64,000 nt of DNA. Origin: Anaspis maculata (taxonomy: Eukaryota; Arthropoda; Insecta; Coleoptera; Scraptiidae). The stretch covers positions 45,920,601 through 45,984,600 of the forward strand of contig OX421964.1 in NCBI GenBank assembly GCA_949128115.1. Reading direction: 5' to 3'. Both the position numbers and the translations under genes were made by a program. Each line of letters starts with the position of its first letter. Positions within the stretch are counted from its first letter, which is position 1. Shown here piece by piece: positions 12,072 to 23,355 of the stretch. Below the pieces are notes generated by a model that was not told the origin of the DNA, did no database searches, and saw nothing but the letters and a program-made list of their open reading frames with translations.

Positions 12072-12637
12072 ATTATCAAAAAGACTAGTTGGCTACTATT
12101 TATCAAAATAAGTCGGGGTAAAGACTAGCGTGATCATATGGTCACAGTCTCATAAACTTAGTAATAGCAACATTAGTTTTTGAAAAACATCGAACAAAAT
12201 GCCTTAGGTGCTTGCTTTGATACATAATGTATACGAAAAATAAAAATTACCCACAACTTACAAAAAATAACATCAAAATTGTGTACTTACTTTTTAGATC
12301 ACGACATTTTTACTGCGCGAAATTTGGGACGTAAATGATTCGCTTGCCGTGTAAAGGAACTGTTATCTAGTAGCGATTAGTTTTATTATAAGTTGAAATA
12401 GTTTATTCAGAAACACATGGATGGGTCGGTAAAGAATTTTTGTAAACGAAATATGTCACAATTCCACATCAAAAAGGCGACGTTTAGCGTGACCATTATG
12501 GTCACACTAGTCCCTAATGGGTTAAGATGTCCCCCTCGATATAAAAATTGACCTGTTTTTGCTCGAAGACATTTTCACTAGCTATCGGGAGTTATTGCAG
12601 GTGGATAGTTTTCAAATTATCACCCGGTATATCATAC

Positions 12638-13160
12638 TGTTACGAGCGGCGATTCTGGATAACATGCGATGTTTTTAGACTCTTCCCATGAGGTCGCGGT
12701 GTACAAGTGCGGAGCGTTCTAGTGCATTCCAGAGCGTGCGTGTAAGCATTTGCTCATAAAACTAAATGGGAGACTTAAACGGTCGATCAGAAAACATCAG
12801 CTGAATTGGCGGAGGCGCCATCATTCCAGAACACACGGGAAACACGCGAAAGGTGTGTGATTATTCGGGAGTCGTCTAGGAAGTAGAAACCGTATGCCGG
12901 GCCACTGTGAAATTTGCTGGAAGACCCATGGAACATTCGAGATGATTAGTCTGGACCTAAGTATAAGCACTATGAATCGCCCACAGGACCAGTTATTGAA
13001 TAAGAAGCGATTGAGTGCGAAACAAGCAAAGAAGTAATCGGTTATATTCCCAAGTGAAGAATTGTTGGCGTGCATTTATCGTAGTACGCAGTAATAAACA
13101 GTGTGTGTTCCAAAACGATCATCTTAATTATAAACGAACCCGTACGCGAAATACGTAACA
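12638..13160. mobile_element. Solo LTR, Gypsy-like (523 bp)
   Basis: It begins TGTTACGAGC and ends ATACGTAACA, the TG...CA terminus with the TGTTACG form common in Gypsy LTRs. Identical 4-bp copies of ATAC flank it (12634-12637 and 13161-13164). Inside, AGTATAAGC near 12960 may be a promoter box and AATAAA near 13092 a poly(A) signal, both implying plus orientation. No internal retroviral-type genes remain, so recombination between two LTRs is the likely origin. Confidence 0.85.
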
Positions 13161-13182
13161 ATACTATCTAGCGCAGAAAATA

Positions 13183-15320
13183 GTCCGGACGTTAAGGTCA
13201 AAATTTAGGGGGCACCCTTCACTTTTATAACAAGCAATGCCACTTGGCATACCTATTGCCGAGACCATGTTTGACCGATTAAGATCAGGAGCCAAAGTCG
13301 TTCATGATGCAGGCGCCGTATACAGGGTGTCGTATAGAAAAAAAGTCAAAAATTCGTATATCATTAACCAAACCAGATGGATTCACGTGAGTAGGCACAT
13401 ATATCCACAATGTATCACTCATCAAGAAAGAGTCAACAGTTTTGGAAAATCTTGAGCGGTTCCTGAAATATTCCGAAAAACTGAATTTTCTTCTGAATAT
13501 TTTATTTCTCGGTAAATCAGTGAATTTTAAAGATATCGAAGTGCAACTTGGTAAGTTTACGGCGAGTATTGTCATGAATAAAAAACGATCAGGAGCCAAA
13601 TGCAGGGCCTGCTATTTCCAGAAGTAAGACAGTCAACTTTTTTTTCTTCGTGAGCGCCATCTTGAGTCTCCGTTTTACTCAACAGTTGAAAAGGTGACAG
13701 CTGAATGTGAGAATGTTGGCATCCAGTCACCCCATCACGAAAAAGATGGCCTTGAGGCAAGGTGAGGGTGTCTTCATCGAGAAAACATTGTCACTCAAGG
13801 TTTTCATGGTGATACGCACTTGCAGCGCCTGTGATGGCTAATGAGAGATTTGAAAGACCAGAGTAAGCTCTTTGTCACAATCCTACATTCATTTTGAGCT
13901 GAATTACCAAAATTAATGATGATCGGTCTAAAAGTAAACCTTTGATGGCTTGCTGAACAAAATAGGTGACGATTTTTGGTAAGAAATGCAAAAAAAAATC
14001 GGGCTATCATTATCATGTTATCCCTCACGAAGAGAAGGCTGTTGCAAAAACTGAAATAAATCAACGCTGGAATGTTTTGTGAGATTGAAGCCTATATTCT
14101 TGAGGCAATAAATGTTGTACACATGCGTTCGGTTACCAGAGAGAAGACATGGAAGGCGTGCATGCAGAAAAAAAATCCAAAATCCTTATTCATATATTTC
14201 ATTCAGAAACCCACCAAAAGTTGATGACTAACAATATTACATCCATTGAGATTTAGTACCAAAATTCATCATCATCAATCCAGAGACAAAATTTTGGTAG
14301 CTTTCTGAAAATATTACGTGGCTCAGAACAGAACAGAAAACTTTCTGCATGCAAGTCTCTCATGTCTTCTCTCTAACAAAGGGACGCATGTGTCCAACAT
14401 TTTATGGCTCAAGATTATAGGGTTGACTCTCCCAAAACATTCCAGCGTTGATCAGTTTCAGTTTTTGCAATAGCCTTCTCTTAGTGAGGGATGACATGAT
14501 GATGATTGCTCAATTTTTTTTTGCATTTTCCACCAAAAAGCGCCACATATTTGGTTCAGCAAGCCACCAAAAATTTACCTTTGGACCGATCATCATGAAT
14601 TTTAGTAATTCAGCTCATAATGAATGTAGGATTGTGACAAAGAGCTCACTCTGCTCTTCTAAATCGCTGATTAGCCATCACAGGCGTTGCAATGCGTATT
14701 ACCATGAAAACCTTGGGTAACACTGTTTTCTCGATTAAGAGACCTTTATCTTGCTTCAAGGCTATTTTTTTCATAATGATGTAACTGGATGTCAACTATC
14801 TCACATTCGTTTGTCACTTTTTCAACTGTTGAGTGAAGCGGAGGTACAAGATGGCGCTCACGAAGAAAAAAAAAGTTGACTGTCTTACTTCTGGAAATAG
14901 CTGGCCCTGCATTTGGCTCCTGATCGTTTTTGATTCATGACCATACTGGGCAGAGGACTACCAAGTTGCACTTCGATATCTTGAAAATTCACTGATTTAC
15001 TGAGAAATACAATATTCAGAAGAAAATTCAGTTTTTCCTTAATATTTTAGGAACCGCTCAAGATTTTTCAAAACCGTTGACTCTTCCTTGATGAGTAATA
15101 TATTGTGAATATATGTGCCTATTCATGTGAATCTATCTGGTTTGGTTAATGATATACAAATTTTTGACTTTTTTTCTATACGACACCCTGTATACGACGC
15201 CTGCATTGCTTGCGACTTTGGCTCCTGATCTTAATCGGTCAAACATGGTCTCGGCAACAGGTATGCCAAGTGGCATTGCTTGTTATAAGAGTGAAGGGTA
15301 TTATGCCTCAACATCCGGAC
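13183..15320. mobile_element. Foldback element L (2138 bp), TA-flanked
   Basis: The ends GTCCGGACGTT and AACATCCGGAC are flanked by TA (13181-13182 and 15321-15322). Almost the whole element is one palindrome with arms of about 1 kb meeting near 14250. For example, CACTTTTATAACAAGCAATG at the left matches CATTGCTTGTTATAAGAGTG at the right. Mirrored pseudo-ORFs exist in both arms but have no domain. It interrupts the LINE between the solo LTR and LINE piece 2. Confidence 0.9.
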
Positions 15321-15322
15321 TA

Positions 15323-15456
15323 AAAGCTAGTTTGTTGGACTTTGTTTTGATCAGTAAAATAAGGGAAGCTGTAATAGCCTTGAAAAGTATTACTGAGAAG
15401 ATCTGTGTCCTGGGGATGAAAGTGGAAGTGAATAGATTCAACAATACAATGGTGAA
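15323..15456 (+). pseudogene. LINE (RTE-type) endonuclease, piece 2 of 4
   Basis: The plus-strand translation reads KASLLDFVLISKIREAVIAL, then KSITEKICVL, then NRFNNTMVN. This is the middle of the LINE endonuclease (GTGF.I.K..R.AV..F..I..RICVLR....F.N..I.N.). It follows piece 1 in the protein and has the same strand. The few codons between L and the solo LTR (13165-13180) fit the same domain. The piece ends at a hAT-like target duplication. Confidence 0.8.
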
Positions 15457-15469
15457 TAGTGATGCCGAC

Positions 15470-15616
15470 CGAGACTTGTCTCGTCTCATTTCGTCTCGTC
15501 TCGAAATTTCGAGACGAGACTGGCCTCGTGTCTCGTCCCGTCTCGTTTCGACCAAGACGAGACTCACTGCCTGTCTCGTCTCGAAATTTCGAGACGAGAC
15601 GAGACGTCTCGAGTAG
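15470..15616. repeat. GAGACGAGAC palindromic array, left end of X
   Basis: Repeated GAGAC/GTCTC pentamers in both orientations, with three CGAAATTTCG-like centres. A matching array lies at the other end of X. The apparent ORFs over it are products of the repeat. Confidence 0.85.
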
Positions 15617-15901
15617 GTAGTCAAGGTGGATTTCCAAGTGGCACGGTTTGACACTTACCTTGAACCTTTTGACACTCACTTGTCTTGTCATCCACAATGA
15701 AGTTAATCATAACAGACGAATTTTACTTCAATTTTTGGAAATTTGAGGCCAGTTTGTTTGAAAATTTGTTTTTACAACTTACCCCATGTCATACAAAAAA
15801 ATCGTCGCAAAAAAAATGGTTTTAAAGGAAAAGTAACATTTAATTGTTCAGGTCTGTCGAAACTAGGGTGATCTTTACTCCTTTTGTAATATAGACTAGT
15901 A

Positions 15902-18492
15902 GTACGTATGAATCCATAGTTGGGAGTTACCATGCCTGTAAAAGTTTGGCCACCCTTTTAAATTTGTTCTTTGAGACCCTTAGAGACATTTAAGAAGGGT
16001 GGCCAAAGTGAGTCTCTGGGAAGTTTTCTACAGGACACCGGAAACAAGATGGCGGCTCAAAAATATCGGAAACAATTATAACTCGGCCTTTAGTTGACCT
16101 ACGAATGAAATTTCAAAGGTTATATTCATATTCACCCTTTTTTGAAGAGCATAGATAATTAAAAAAAATAATGTAGGGTAACAGCACCAGTAAATGAGGG
16201 AACTACATTTTTTCCCAATATTTTGTAACATTTTTTTCTCGACTGCACTGACTGCACCTAATGTAATGTACAATGGTTTTTAAGGCCTTTGAAGGTAATT
16301 TAAACATTGAGACAGGTGGCCAAAGTGAGCCACCGGAAAGTTTAACACAAGGCCCCGAAGACAAGATGGGCGACAAAAATATCGAAATTAATTATTATAA
16401 TTCGGCTTATATTTTATATTCGAACTACAAATGAAATGGAAACGATCATCAATGTTTCACCTTTTGTTGATGAACATGATAATTACCTAAAACTCTCAAT
16501 GTAGGGTAACAGCACCAGTAGTGAATGATAAATTTCTAAAAAAAGTCGAGTTTTTTGCAATTTTCTTTTTTTGAGCAATTTGAATCAGAGTAACTCGGGT
16601 CCTTTCGACTCTAAAATGAATACAGCTATTAGCCATTGTATACACAGATTGCTGTATCTTTTCAGTAATGAATAAATATTGTCACGATGTCTGAAATAAT
16701 TCAAAAGTGCAGGTAAGCCAAAAAAACAATGGATTGAGGAGATGTGCAAGGAAGTGGAAGATGAGTGAGAAGTAGGGAAAACTGACTTATTTTAGGGATA
16801 TCGAGTCAAGTAACACTGACATCTGAAACGAGGCGGAAGATATTTTGAGCGAAAATGAAGAATAGGCCAGACAGGTGGAAGGGATACCTACTACTTGCGA
16901 TGGGAAAATAATATTGGGGACAAGAATAATAATTAGAAAATGCATTAGTAGGTACTTGAAAAAGTAAGAAAAAAGGTAATATATGGAAAACAGTAAAGAA
17001 AAAGAATAATGGAATAGTAGGATACCTTTTGGGACATTAAGGACTAGTTCGAGATGTACTTTAGGCGGGGGGATGAAGAGGAACAGAGGTAGACCCAGGT
17101 TAGATCACTGCTCCCAGACAAGCAATTGGGGATGTAGGATATTTGATATTTGACCTTCAGGGGAATACGTAGGTTAGCACAGGATAGGAAGGGATTGAGG
17201 TACACAATACGCATGCAATTAGTCTTGGAAATGGGAACTTGGTGATTATGATAATGATAATGATGACTGTCTTGATCCCCTCGTGCTATAAAACGAGCGT
17301 TTAGTTGAGTTCCAATCATTCGTCCTTTGGTTGAAGATTTTGTTCACTTGTAGCTGATTATGATAATTATTTCATTCTTGTTCACTTATGACAAGAAATA
17401 TCTGACTTGTGGGATTTCATAATTCTGTGTACATGGCGTATAAGCCGATAGTCTAGTTATTGTTATTTCCAATCCCGACATTTTTTATGCATGCATGCGG
17501 TCATTGTCGAGGGAAGAAGTAAGAACGCTCCAAGTATTGAGAATAAACGCGGAATGCGACCATTTACTGGTGCTGTTACTCTACATGCAGATTTTGAAAT
17601 CACCTTTATTCATAAGCAAGAGATAAAACAATAAATAACCAGACTAATTGCGATCGTTTTATTTATATCGTTCAATTAATAATCGTTTTAATTTTATTCG
17701 TAGGTCGAATATAAGCCGACTTAACTATAATCCGATAGTTTTTACCCCCATCTTGTTTTCGGGATTCTGCAGGGAACTTCCCCGAGACTCACTTTGGCCC
17801 TAGGCAGGACAGAGATACACTAGGTGCAGTCAGTGCATTGCAAAATACTCGATTTTTTTTTTAATTTAATCATTCACTACTGGTGCTGTTACCCTACATT
17901 AGGAGTTTCAAGTAAATCTTATGTTTATCAACGAAAGGTAAAATACTGATGTAATCGTTTCCATTTTATTTGTAGATCAAATATAAAATATAAGCCGAAT
18001 TATAATAATCAATTTCGATATTTTTGTTGGCCATCTTGTCTTCGGGGCCTTGTGTTAAACTTCCCGGTGGCTCAGTTTGGCCACTTGTCTAAATTACCTC
18101 CAAAGGCCCTAAAAAACCATTGTACATTACATTAGGCGCAGTCAGTGCAGTCGAGAAAAAAGTTCAAAATATTGGGAAAAAGTTCTCTTATTTACTGGTG
18201 CTGTTACCCTACATTATTTTTTTTTCATCTATGTTCTTCAACAAAAGGGTGAACATAAATATAACCGTTGAAATTTCATTCGTAGGTCAACTAAAGGCCG
18301 AGTTATAATTGTTTCCGATATTTTTGAGCCGCCATCTTGTTTCCGGTGTCCTGCAGGAAACTTCCCAGAGACTCACTTTGGCCACCCTTCTTAAATGTCT
18401 CTAAGAGTCTCAAAGAACAAATTTGAAAGGGTGGCCAAACTTTTACTGACATGGTAACTCCCAACTATAATAACACCAAGATTCACACGTAC
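15902..18492. mobile_element. Foldback element A (2591 bp), TA-flanked
   Basis: The ends GTACGTATGAATC and GATTCACACGTAC are flanked by TA (15900-15901 and 18493-18494). Each arm holds two to three direct sub-repeats. Every sub-repeat has a GGTGGCCAAA...GAGTC block, an ACAAGATGG block and a very constant 20-mer GTAGGGTAACAGCACCAGTA (five copies in all). The arms converge on a non-repeated centre at about 16640-17560 that includes LINE-like fragments. It has no ORF of its own. Confidence 0.9.
16705..17275 (+). pseudogene. LINE C-terminal relics in the centre of element A
   Basis: AGKPKKQWIEEMCKEVEDE (about 16711) and later KRNRGRPRLD (about 17070) and LAQDRKGLRYTIRMQ (about 17173) resemble the basic C-terminal tail of LINE proteins (RGRPR.RW.DDV ... 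A.DR..WR). They end in a GATAAT-type tandem tail near 17240-17265. Frames are broken and the two parts may come from different copies. Confidence 0.5.
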
Positions 18493-20206
18493 TATAGGCA
18501 GAAAATCTCAAAAAAGACTTCCTAGAAGCAAATCATGTAACAACTGATTAACAGGTTGTTTATCAGGTTTCAGACCCCGCTGAACACGACTAGGGATGTT
18601 ATCTTTTCGAAATTTCAACCCTTGCCCCTTAAATCCAAGATGGCGGAAAGTTAAGGGTAAAAACTGGGTGCACACATAAAAAGCTTATTTCCGGCCCGAT
18701 TTTCCTCAAAATTGGTTCTATTCTTATGTTTTCGGGGTTGTAGAAGATGATGAGGTCAATTTCAAATACCTTTGTGGAGCCATTCGGCCTGGAATTAGTG
18801 TTGTCTAACTTTCAGAAGCAAATCAGAAGCAAATTTACGAATAACTCAAGATAAAATCATGTAACAATCAGTTAACAGGTGATTAGTTATGTTTTAGACT
18901 TTGCTGATCACAACTAGGTATGTTAACAGTTGAAATGTTTACTCCTTATGTCTCAAATTCAAGATGGGGTATAGTCAGAGAAGAGTGGCGATCGCACAAA
19001 AACGCATTTCTAGCTCATTATTCCTCAAAATTCTACCTTTTTGGATGTTTTTGGGGGTGTAGAAGATTACTAGGATAATTTTGAAGACCTGTAGGCGGTC
19101 ATTCGTCCTTGAATTGATGTTGCCTAAGTTCCAGGGGCAAATCAAAGAGAAAAATTAGGAATAAACGATGATTAGAATGTTGTAACATTTTTTAATCAAA
19201 GCATAGATATATGTACCCAATAATGTATAATCCACATGCAATTGAGAAAGGCAAATAAGGGAGGCATCTTGGCATCTACACAGAGCAGTGCATGCGAATC
19301 CCTTCTTTCTTCAGCCACAATTTTTAGTACGACACTGCGATAGGGAGTTGCACACCCACAGTATACTAGAGACAAGGTTTTTTCGGGAACTGGCCCTCGG
19401 GTCGTCCACACCGGTAAAACTTTACCATCTGCCATGCACCTTCCAGCCGCAGTCACTGGGCGACGGTGCCTGTTCAAAAATTCGCCAAAAATAATTAATT
19501 GCGGTTTAGGAATAATCAATTAACAACCATCAACAACTAAACGTATTTGTAATGCAATTTTCTATGTATGAAAGTAAGACAGATTTTACTTTTGACAAGT
19601 AAAAGACAAGACAATTGATTTCATTATCAGATCTGCTGAAAACTGGAGTAGAACAGATTCAACTACAGTAAGTAATAATACAAAAGTTTCAAAACCAATC
19701 ATCACCTGTCTGCTGCAACTCCGCACCTTTACATCTTGAGACAATTATTATAAAAAGATACCAGTAGATACAGAAGATACCTCTTGCACAATAATAGCGC
19801 CCGCCTTATTAAGTGACAACAACTGACAATTGGGCAATGATATTAAGCACTGGCTGGGATATTACCACCAAGTCTAACATATCTAGTCATGTTCAGCAGA
19901 GTTCAAAATATAAGTAGTTAACAATCTGTAAACTGTTGTTGCATAATTTGATTCCCTTTAAAGTTGGACAACACGCATAATAAGTCGGAATGATCACTCA
20001 GATGTCTTCGAAATTGGGCCCCTACCCCTATCCTTCTACAACTCCAAAAGCAGAATTTTGGAAAAAATCAGACAAGTGTGATTCAGAAAAATCAATGTGT
20101 TTTTTGTACGTTCATTACTCTTCGCCAACTATAGGTACCTACGCCATCTTGAATTATTTTATTTTAAGCAGAAAGTAGAGAGATACTTTTTTCCATCCAC
20201 ATTGTA

Positions 20207-20360
20207 CGATCGCACGCAAAATAAACGGAGACAGTGTTTCGCGCGGAGTGTACCGATTTACTGAATTTTGGCTTGGTGTCACAGTGACAAGAAGGCTAAA
20301 ATTCATTGAATCAGTACACTCCGCGCGAAACACTGTCTCCGTTTATTTTGCGTGCGATCG
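20207..20360. mobile_element. Near-perfect hairpin MITE (154 bp) inside B
   Basis: With the flanking GTA/TAC included, 49 bases at the left (from GTACGATCGCACGC) pair without mismatch with the right arm ending GCGTGCGATCGTAC. Pairing then continues imperfectly to a short loop. TA lies on both sides. The near identity of the arms suggests a recent insertion. Confidence 0.85.
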
Positions 20361-20634
20361 TACCTGCACACCTATGATTGCTATTTTATGAAGAAAATCA
20401 GATTTTTTTACTTTTTACCCTTGATACTTTCTTAAATTTGCCTTTGTCCATTGCATGTGTGTTAATACATAATTGGGTACCTACATAATTATATTCTATG
20501 CTTTGATACAAAAATGTACCAACATTCTTATTATCGTTTATTTGTAACTTTTCACTCTGATTTGCGCCTGAAACTTAGGCAACACTAATTCTAGGACGAA
20601 TGACCGCCCACAGGTCTTCGAAATTCTAATCATA

Positions 20635-21207
20635 ACGTATGGTCCGAAAGTTTTGGGAAATTGTTCAAAGCTAATAACTTTCTCTGAATAGTCTTTATTT
20701 TTTAACTTGATATTGCAAAAACTAACATCATATATAACAATAACAAATTCATCTTCAACATATTGATAATGGACCCTTATCTTCGATGGATCTCAGTTTT
20801 CTTCTGCCATGTTCCATAATTTTTTGTATCAATTTCACCAATGCGAAATTCTCTAATGTTATTGAAAAATGTGACGCCGTAATTGGTCTTCATTTGCAGC
20901 TTCCCATCCCTTGTCATATACAATCCTGCTCAATACTTACCAAAAATCTTTTATTGGTCAAGCTTGTGGTACATTGGGAGGCATGAGCTCAAAAAAATTA
21001 ATCCTTCTGTTGTCCAGAGAATGATCGAACATGGCAGAAGAAAACTGAGAGCCATAAAAAATAATGGCCTATCTTCAATATGTTGAATATGAATTTGGTA
21101 TTGTTAAAGATGATGCTAGTTTTTGCAATATTAAGTTACAAAATTAAAACTATCCAAAAAAAGTTATTAGATTTTAAAAAAATTCCCAAAACTTTCGGAC
21201 CATACGT
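20635..21207. mobile_element. TA-flanked TIR element (573 bp) inside B
   Basis: The ends ACGTATGGTCCGAAAGTTTT and AAAACTTTCGGACCATACGT are exact inverted repeats flanked by TA (20633-20634 and 21208-21209). Removing the element joins CTAATCA to TTCTACACC, matching the uninterrupted copy in the left arm of B. TA targeting suggests a Tc1/mariner-mobilised MITE. Confidence 0.85.
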
Positions 21208-22525
21208 TATTCTACACCCTCAAAAACATTCAAAAAGGAAGAATTTTGAGGAATATCGAGCTAGAAATGCGTTTTTGTGCGCTCGCCACTCTTCCCTGAC
21301 TATACGCCATCTTGAATTTGAGACATAAGGAGTTCTGTTCAAGGAGTTCTGTTCTGTTCTGTCATAAGGAGTCATTTCAACTGTTAACATACCTAGTTGT
21401 GATCAGCAGAGTCCAAAACATAACTAATCACCTGTTAACTGATTGTTACATAAATTTATCTTGAGTTATTCGTAAATTTAAATTTGTTTCTGATTTGCTC
21501 CTGGAAGTTATACAACACTAATTTCAGGCCGAATGGCTTCACAGAGGTATTTGAAATTGGCCTCATCATCTTCTGCGACCCCGAAAACATAAGAAAAGAA
21601 CCAATTTTGAGGAAAATCTGGCCAGAAATAAGCTTTTTATGCGCGCACCCTGTTTTTACCCTCAATTTTCCGCCATCTTGGATTTAAGGGACAAGGGGTG
21701 AAATTTCGAAAAGATAACACCCCTAGTCGTGTTCAGCGGGGTCTAAAACCTAAGAAACCACCTGTTAATCAATTGTTACACGATTTGCTTCTAGGAGTGA
21801 TTTCTAGGCCTCTTTTGAGATTTTCTGCCTAGTCTAATAAATTTGTTGAACTTTAACAAAAACGATGCTAGTTCCGACAGACGTTTTTAAACTCAGAGAC
21901 ATCCTTGACTCAATTAATTGATGAACTCTCGGTACAAACAAGCACAAAACACGATTAAGAAGTTAGATATGTCAATTGCACACCAGCTGTCACTTTTTTG
22001 TTGTTGCTATTGATAATATTTTAATTGTTTTTCAAAGCATTCCCGATTTTGTCAATAATTTACGAAAATTTCGAAATTTGACTCTAAAAATGTCATAAAA
22101 AAACATGTTGGTTACCAATTCGGAAAGCTAATTTTTTTCTCTATTTATTAGTGCAAAAATCAAATATGGCGGCCATAAGAACAAAAAGTCGACTATCATA
22201 ATTTGAAATCTAGAAGGCCTGGAAAGTTTCTGTCAACGTTATTCGACTCGGAGTGATCAAAAACAAAAACATAAAACTACCAAGTTTGATTGAAATAGCT
22301 TAAATGGTTGGAAAGATGGAAAATAATTTCTGAAATCAGAATTTTCAGTTTTTCCGTGATAAATCGGGAACCAATCAAAATATCCAATGTTTTTTCAGAT
22401 CCTCAATCGCCACAAAAATGCGCAACTTTTTTTCAATTCGACCCACCTCGTATCTTTTACCGTTTCCAAGATACCAATGGTGAGCATCGGAATTTTCACC
22501 ACGCTGTAACATAGATATGGGTATA

Positions 22526-23310
22526 CAGGGTGTCTCAAAAGTAACGCATTCTGATAGTACTACGGTATATGGAAACTTCTATGAAGCCCACAAAATAAAT
22601 TATGAAAAAATTTTTTGACTTTTATTTTTGAAGTTATGAAGGGTCAAAGGGTTGTCCTCCGATCCCTCTCAGTTCCGTTATTTTGAAAGATTCCAGTAAA
22701 CTGTTCATGGCAGAATCATAAGTTAAAAATATCAACCATTGGATGTTTGCTCAATTTTCATTTACTTTACAGGGTGAGTCATAAACAAACGAAAATCCAA
22801 TTTCTCTAAAAAGCTCATTCCAAAAGAGTTCTTTCAACAAACTCGGGTTATCTTTTTAAATAAAAGTCGAATATGAGGAGCTTGTGGTGTGGTAGTTATA
22901 GCGCGTTCGACTACCACTCCAAAGGCCGCGGGTTCGATCTCCGCCGGGGACGGATTTTCGCCTCGAAAACAAGCTTCTTGGTTTAGTTGGAATGCTTGCT
23001 AAATGCAAGACGCGCCGTGTGTCGCATAGCACGTAAAATACGAACGATGGTGCCGATCCCATGCGATGTTGGTGGTGTTAAAAAATCCCTACTCTGTGTT
23101 GGAACACACAGGGATTCGACAAAATTTCCGGTATAGTAGAGGAAAGTATTCACCGGCGTCGGTGTTAGGCCTTGTTGCGGAAATAGGCCGACATTAAATG
23201 AACGAATAAAAAAAAGGTCGAAGATTTTTTTCATCATTTATTGTGGGCTTCATAGAAGTTTCCATATACCGTATAGTACTGTCGAAATGCGTTACTTTTG
23301 AGATACCCTG
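22526..23310. mobile_element. CAGGGTGT-type TIR element F carrying a SINE
   Basis: The terminal repeats are about 100 bp: CAGGGTGTCTCAAAAGTAAC at the left and its near reverse complement at the right, continuing through the block GGTATATGGAAACTTCTATG. Both sides are flanked by TATA. A tRNA-derived SINE occupies about 22877-23217. No ORF of its own. Confidence 0.85.
22877..23217 (+). mobile_element. tRNA-derived SINE (about 340 bp)
   Basis: The tRNA-like head has an A-box-like TGTGGTAGTTATAGCGCG and a B box GGTTCGATCTC (22931-22941), spaced as in a tRNA. A long unrelated body follows and ends in GAATAAAAAAAA. The flanks GTCGAATAT and GTCGAAGAT are probable target-site copies. Poor cloverleaf pairing and the body and tail argue against a working tRNA. 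Confidence 0.8.
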
Positions 23311-23355
23311 TATAAATATATATCCAAAAACATATATATATATATATATATACAC

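Larger units (their letters stand above)
10616..12524 (-). mobile_element. piggyBac element, internally deleted
   Basis: The ends are CCATTAGGGCCTGG on the left and, in reverse complement, CCCATTAGGGACTAG on the right. TTAA follows the right end; the left flank is TGAA, a decayed TTAA. Two transposase fragments on the minus strand (11736-12071 and 11163-11650) confirm the superfamily. A palindromic 16-mer GTGACCATATGGTCAC occurs at 10901-10916, with near copies at 12130-12145 and 12489-12505; the outer two lie near the element ends. A 144-bp hairpin MITE sits near the left end. Confidence 0.8.
9638..12627. mobile_element. Foldback element J (2990 bp), TA-flanked, split by piggyBac
   Basis: The ends CCGGGTGATCATTTGAAAAC and its near reverse complement are flanked by TA (9636-9637 and 12628-12629). 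The left arm runs to about 10195 and the right arm back to about 10613, where a piggyBac copy interrupts it; the right arm resumes at 12531 with TGTCCCCCTCGATATAAAAA. Each arm carries two direct sub-repeats (ACCACC/GGTGGTG blocks next to GATATATCA-type motifs). It has no ORF of its own. It sits inside LINE piece 1, so it is younger than the LINE. Confidence 0.85.
18497..21829. mobile_element. Foldback element B (3333 bp), TA-flanked
   Basis: The ends GGCAGAAAATCTC and GAGATTTTCTGCC are flanked by TA (18495-18496 and 21830-21831). It starts two bases after the right TA of element A. The arms consist of related units of about 300 bp. Each unit has a TGTAACAA...GTTAACAGGTG block, a GATCACAACTAGG-like block and a CAAGATGGCGG-like block. 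The right half carries at least four such units. Two further palindromes (20207-20360 and 20635-21207) sit inside the right half. No transposase is seen. Confidence 0.85.

Noticed and set aside
13804..14720. Two similar ORFs (starting MIYFSFCNSLL and MISFSFCNSLL) that look like conserved paralogues
   Set aside because: They are the two arms of foldback L read in opposite directions; similarity follows from the palindrome.
15301..15697. Overlapping ORFs of 117-155 codons rich in RDETR
   Set aside because: Translations of the GAGACGAGAC array, plus a little LINE sequence in one frame.
16076..18308. Pair of ORFs beginning MYITLGAVSAVEKK
   Set aside because: Mirror images from the arms of foldback A, not genes.
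22877..22960. tRNA gene
   Set aside because: A and B boxes are present but the acceptor stem does not pair and a long body with an A-rich tail follows, so it is a SINE. The same holds for the heads near 34000 and 57720.
23333..23352. TATA-rich promoter
   Set aside because: A (TA)n microsatellite at an insertion border with no gene downstream.
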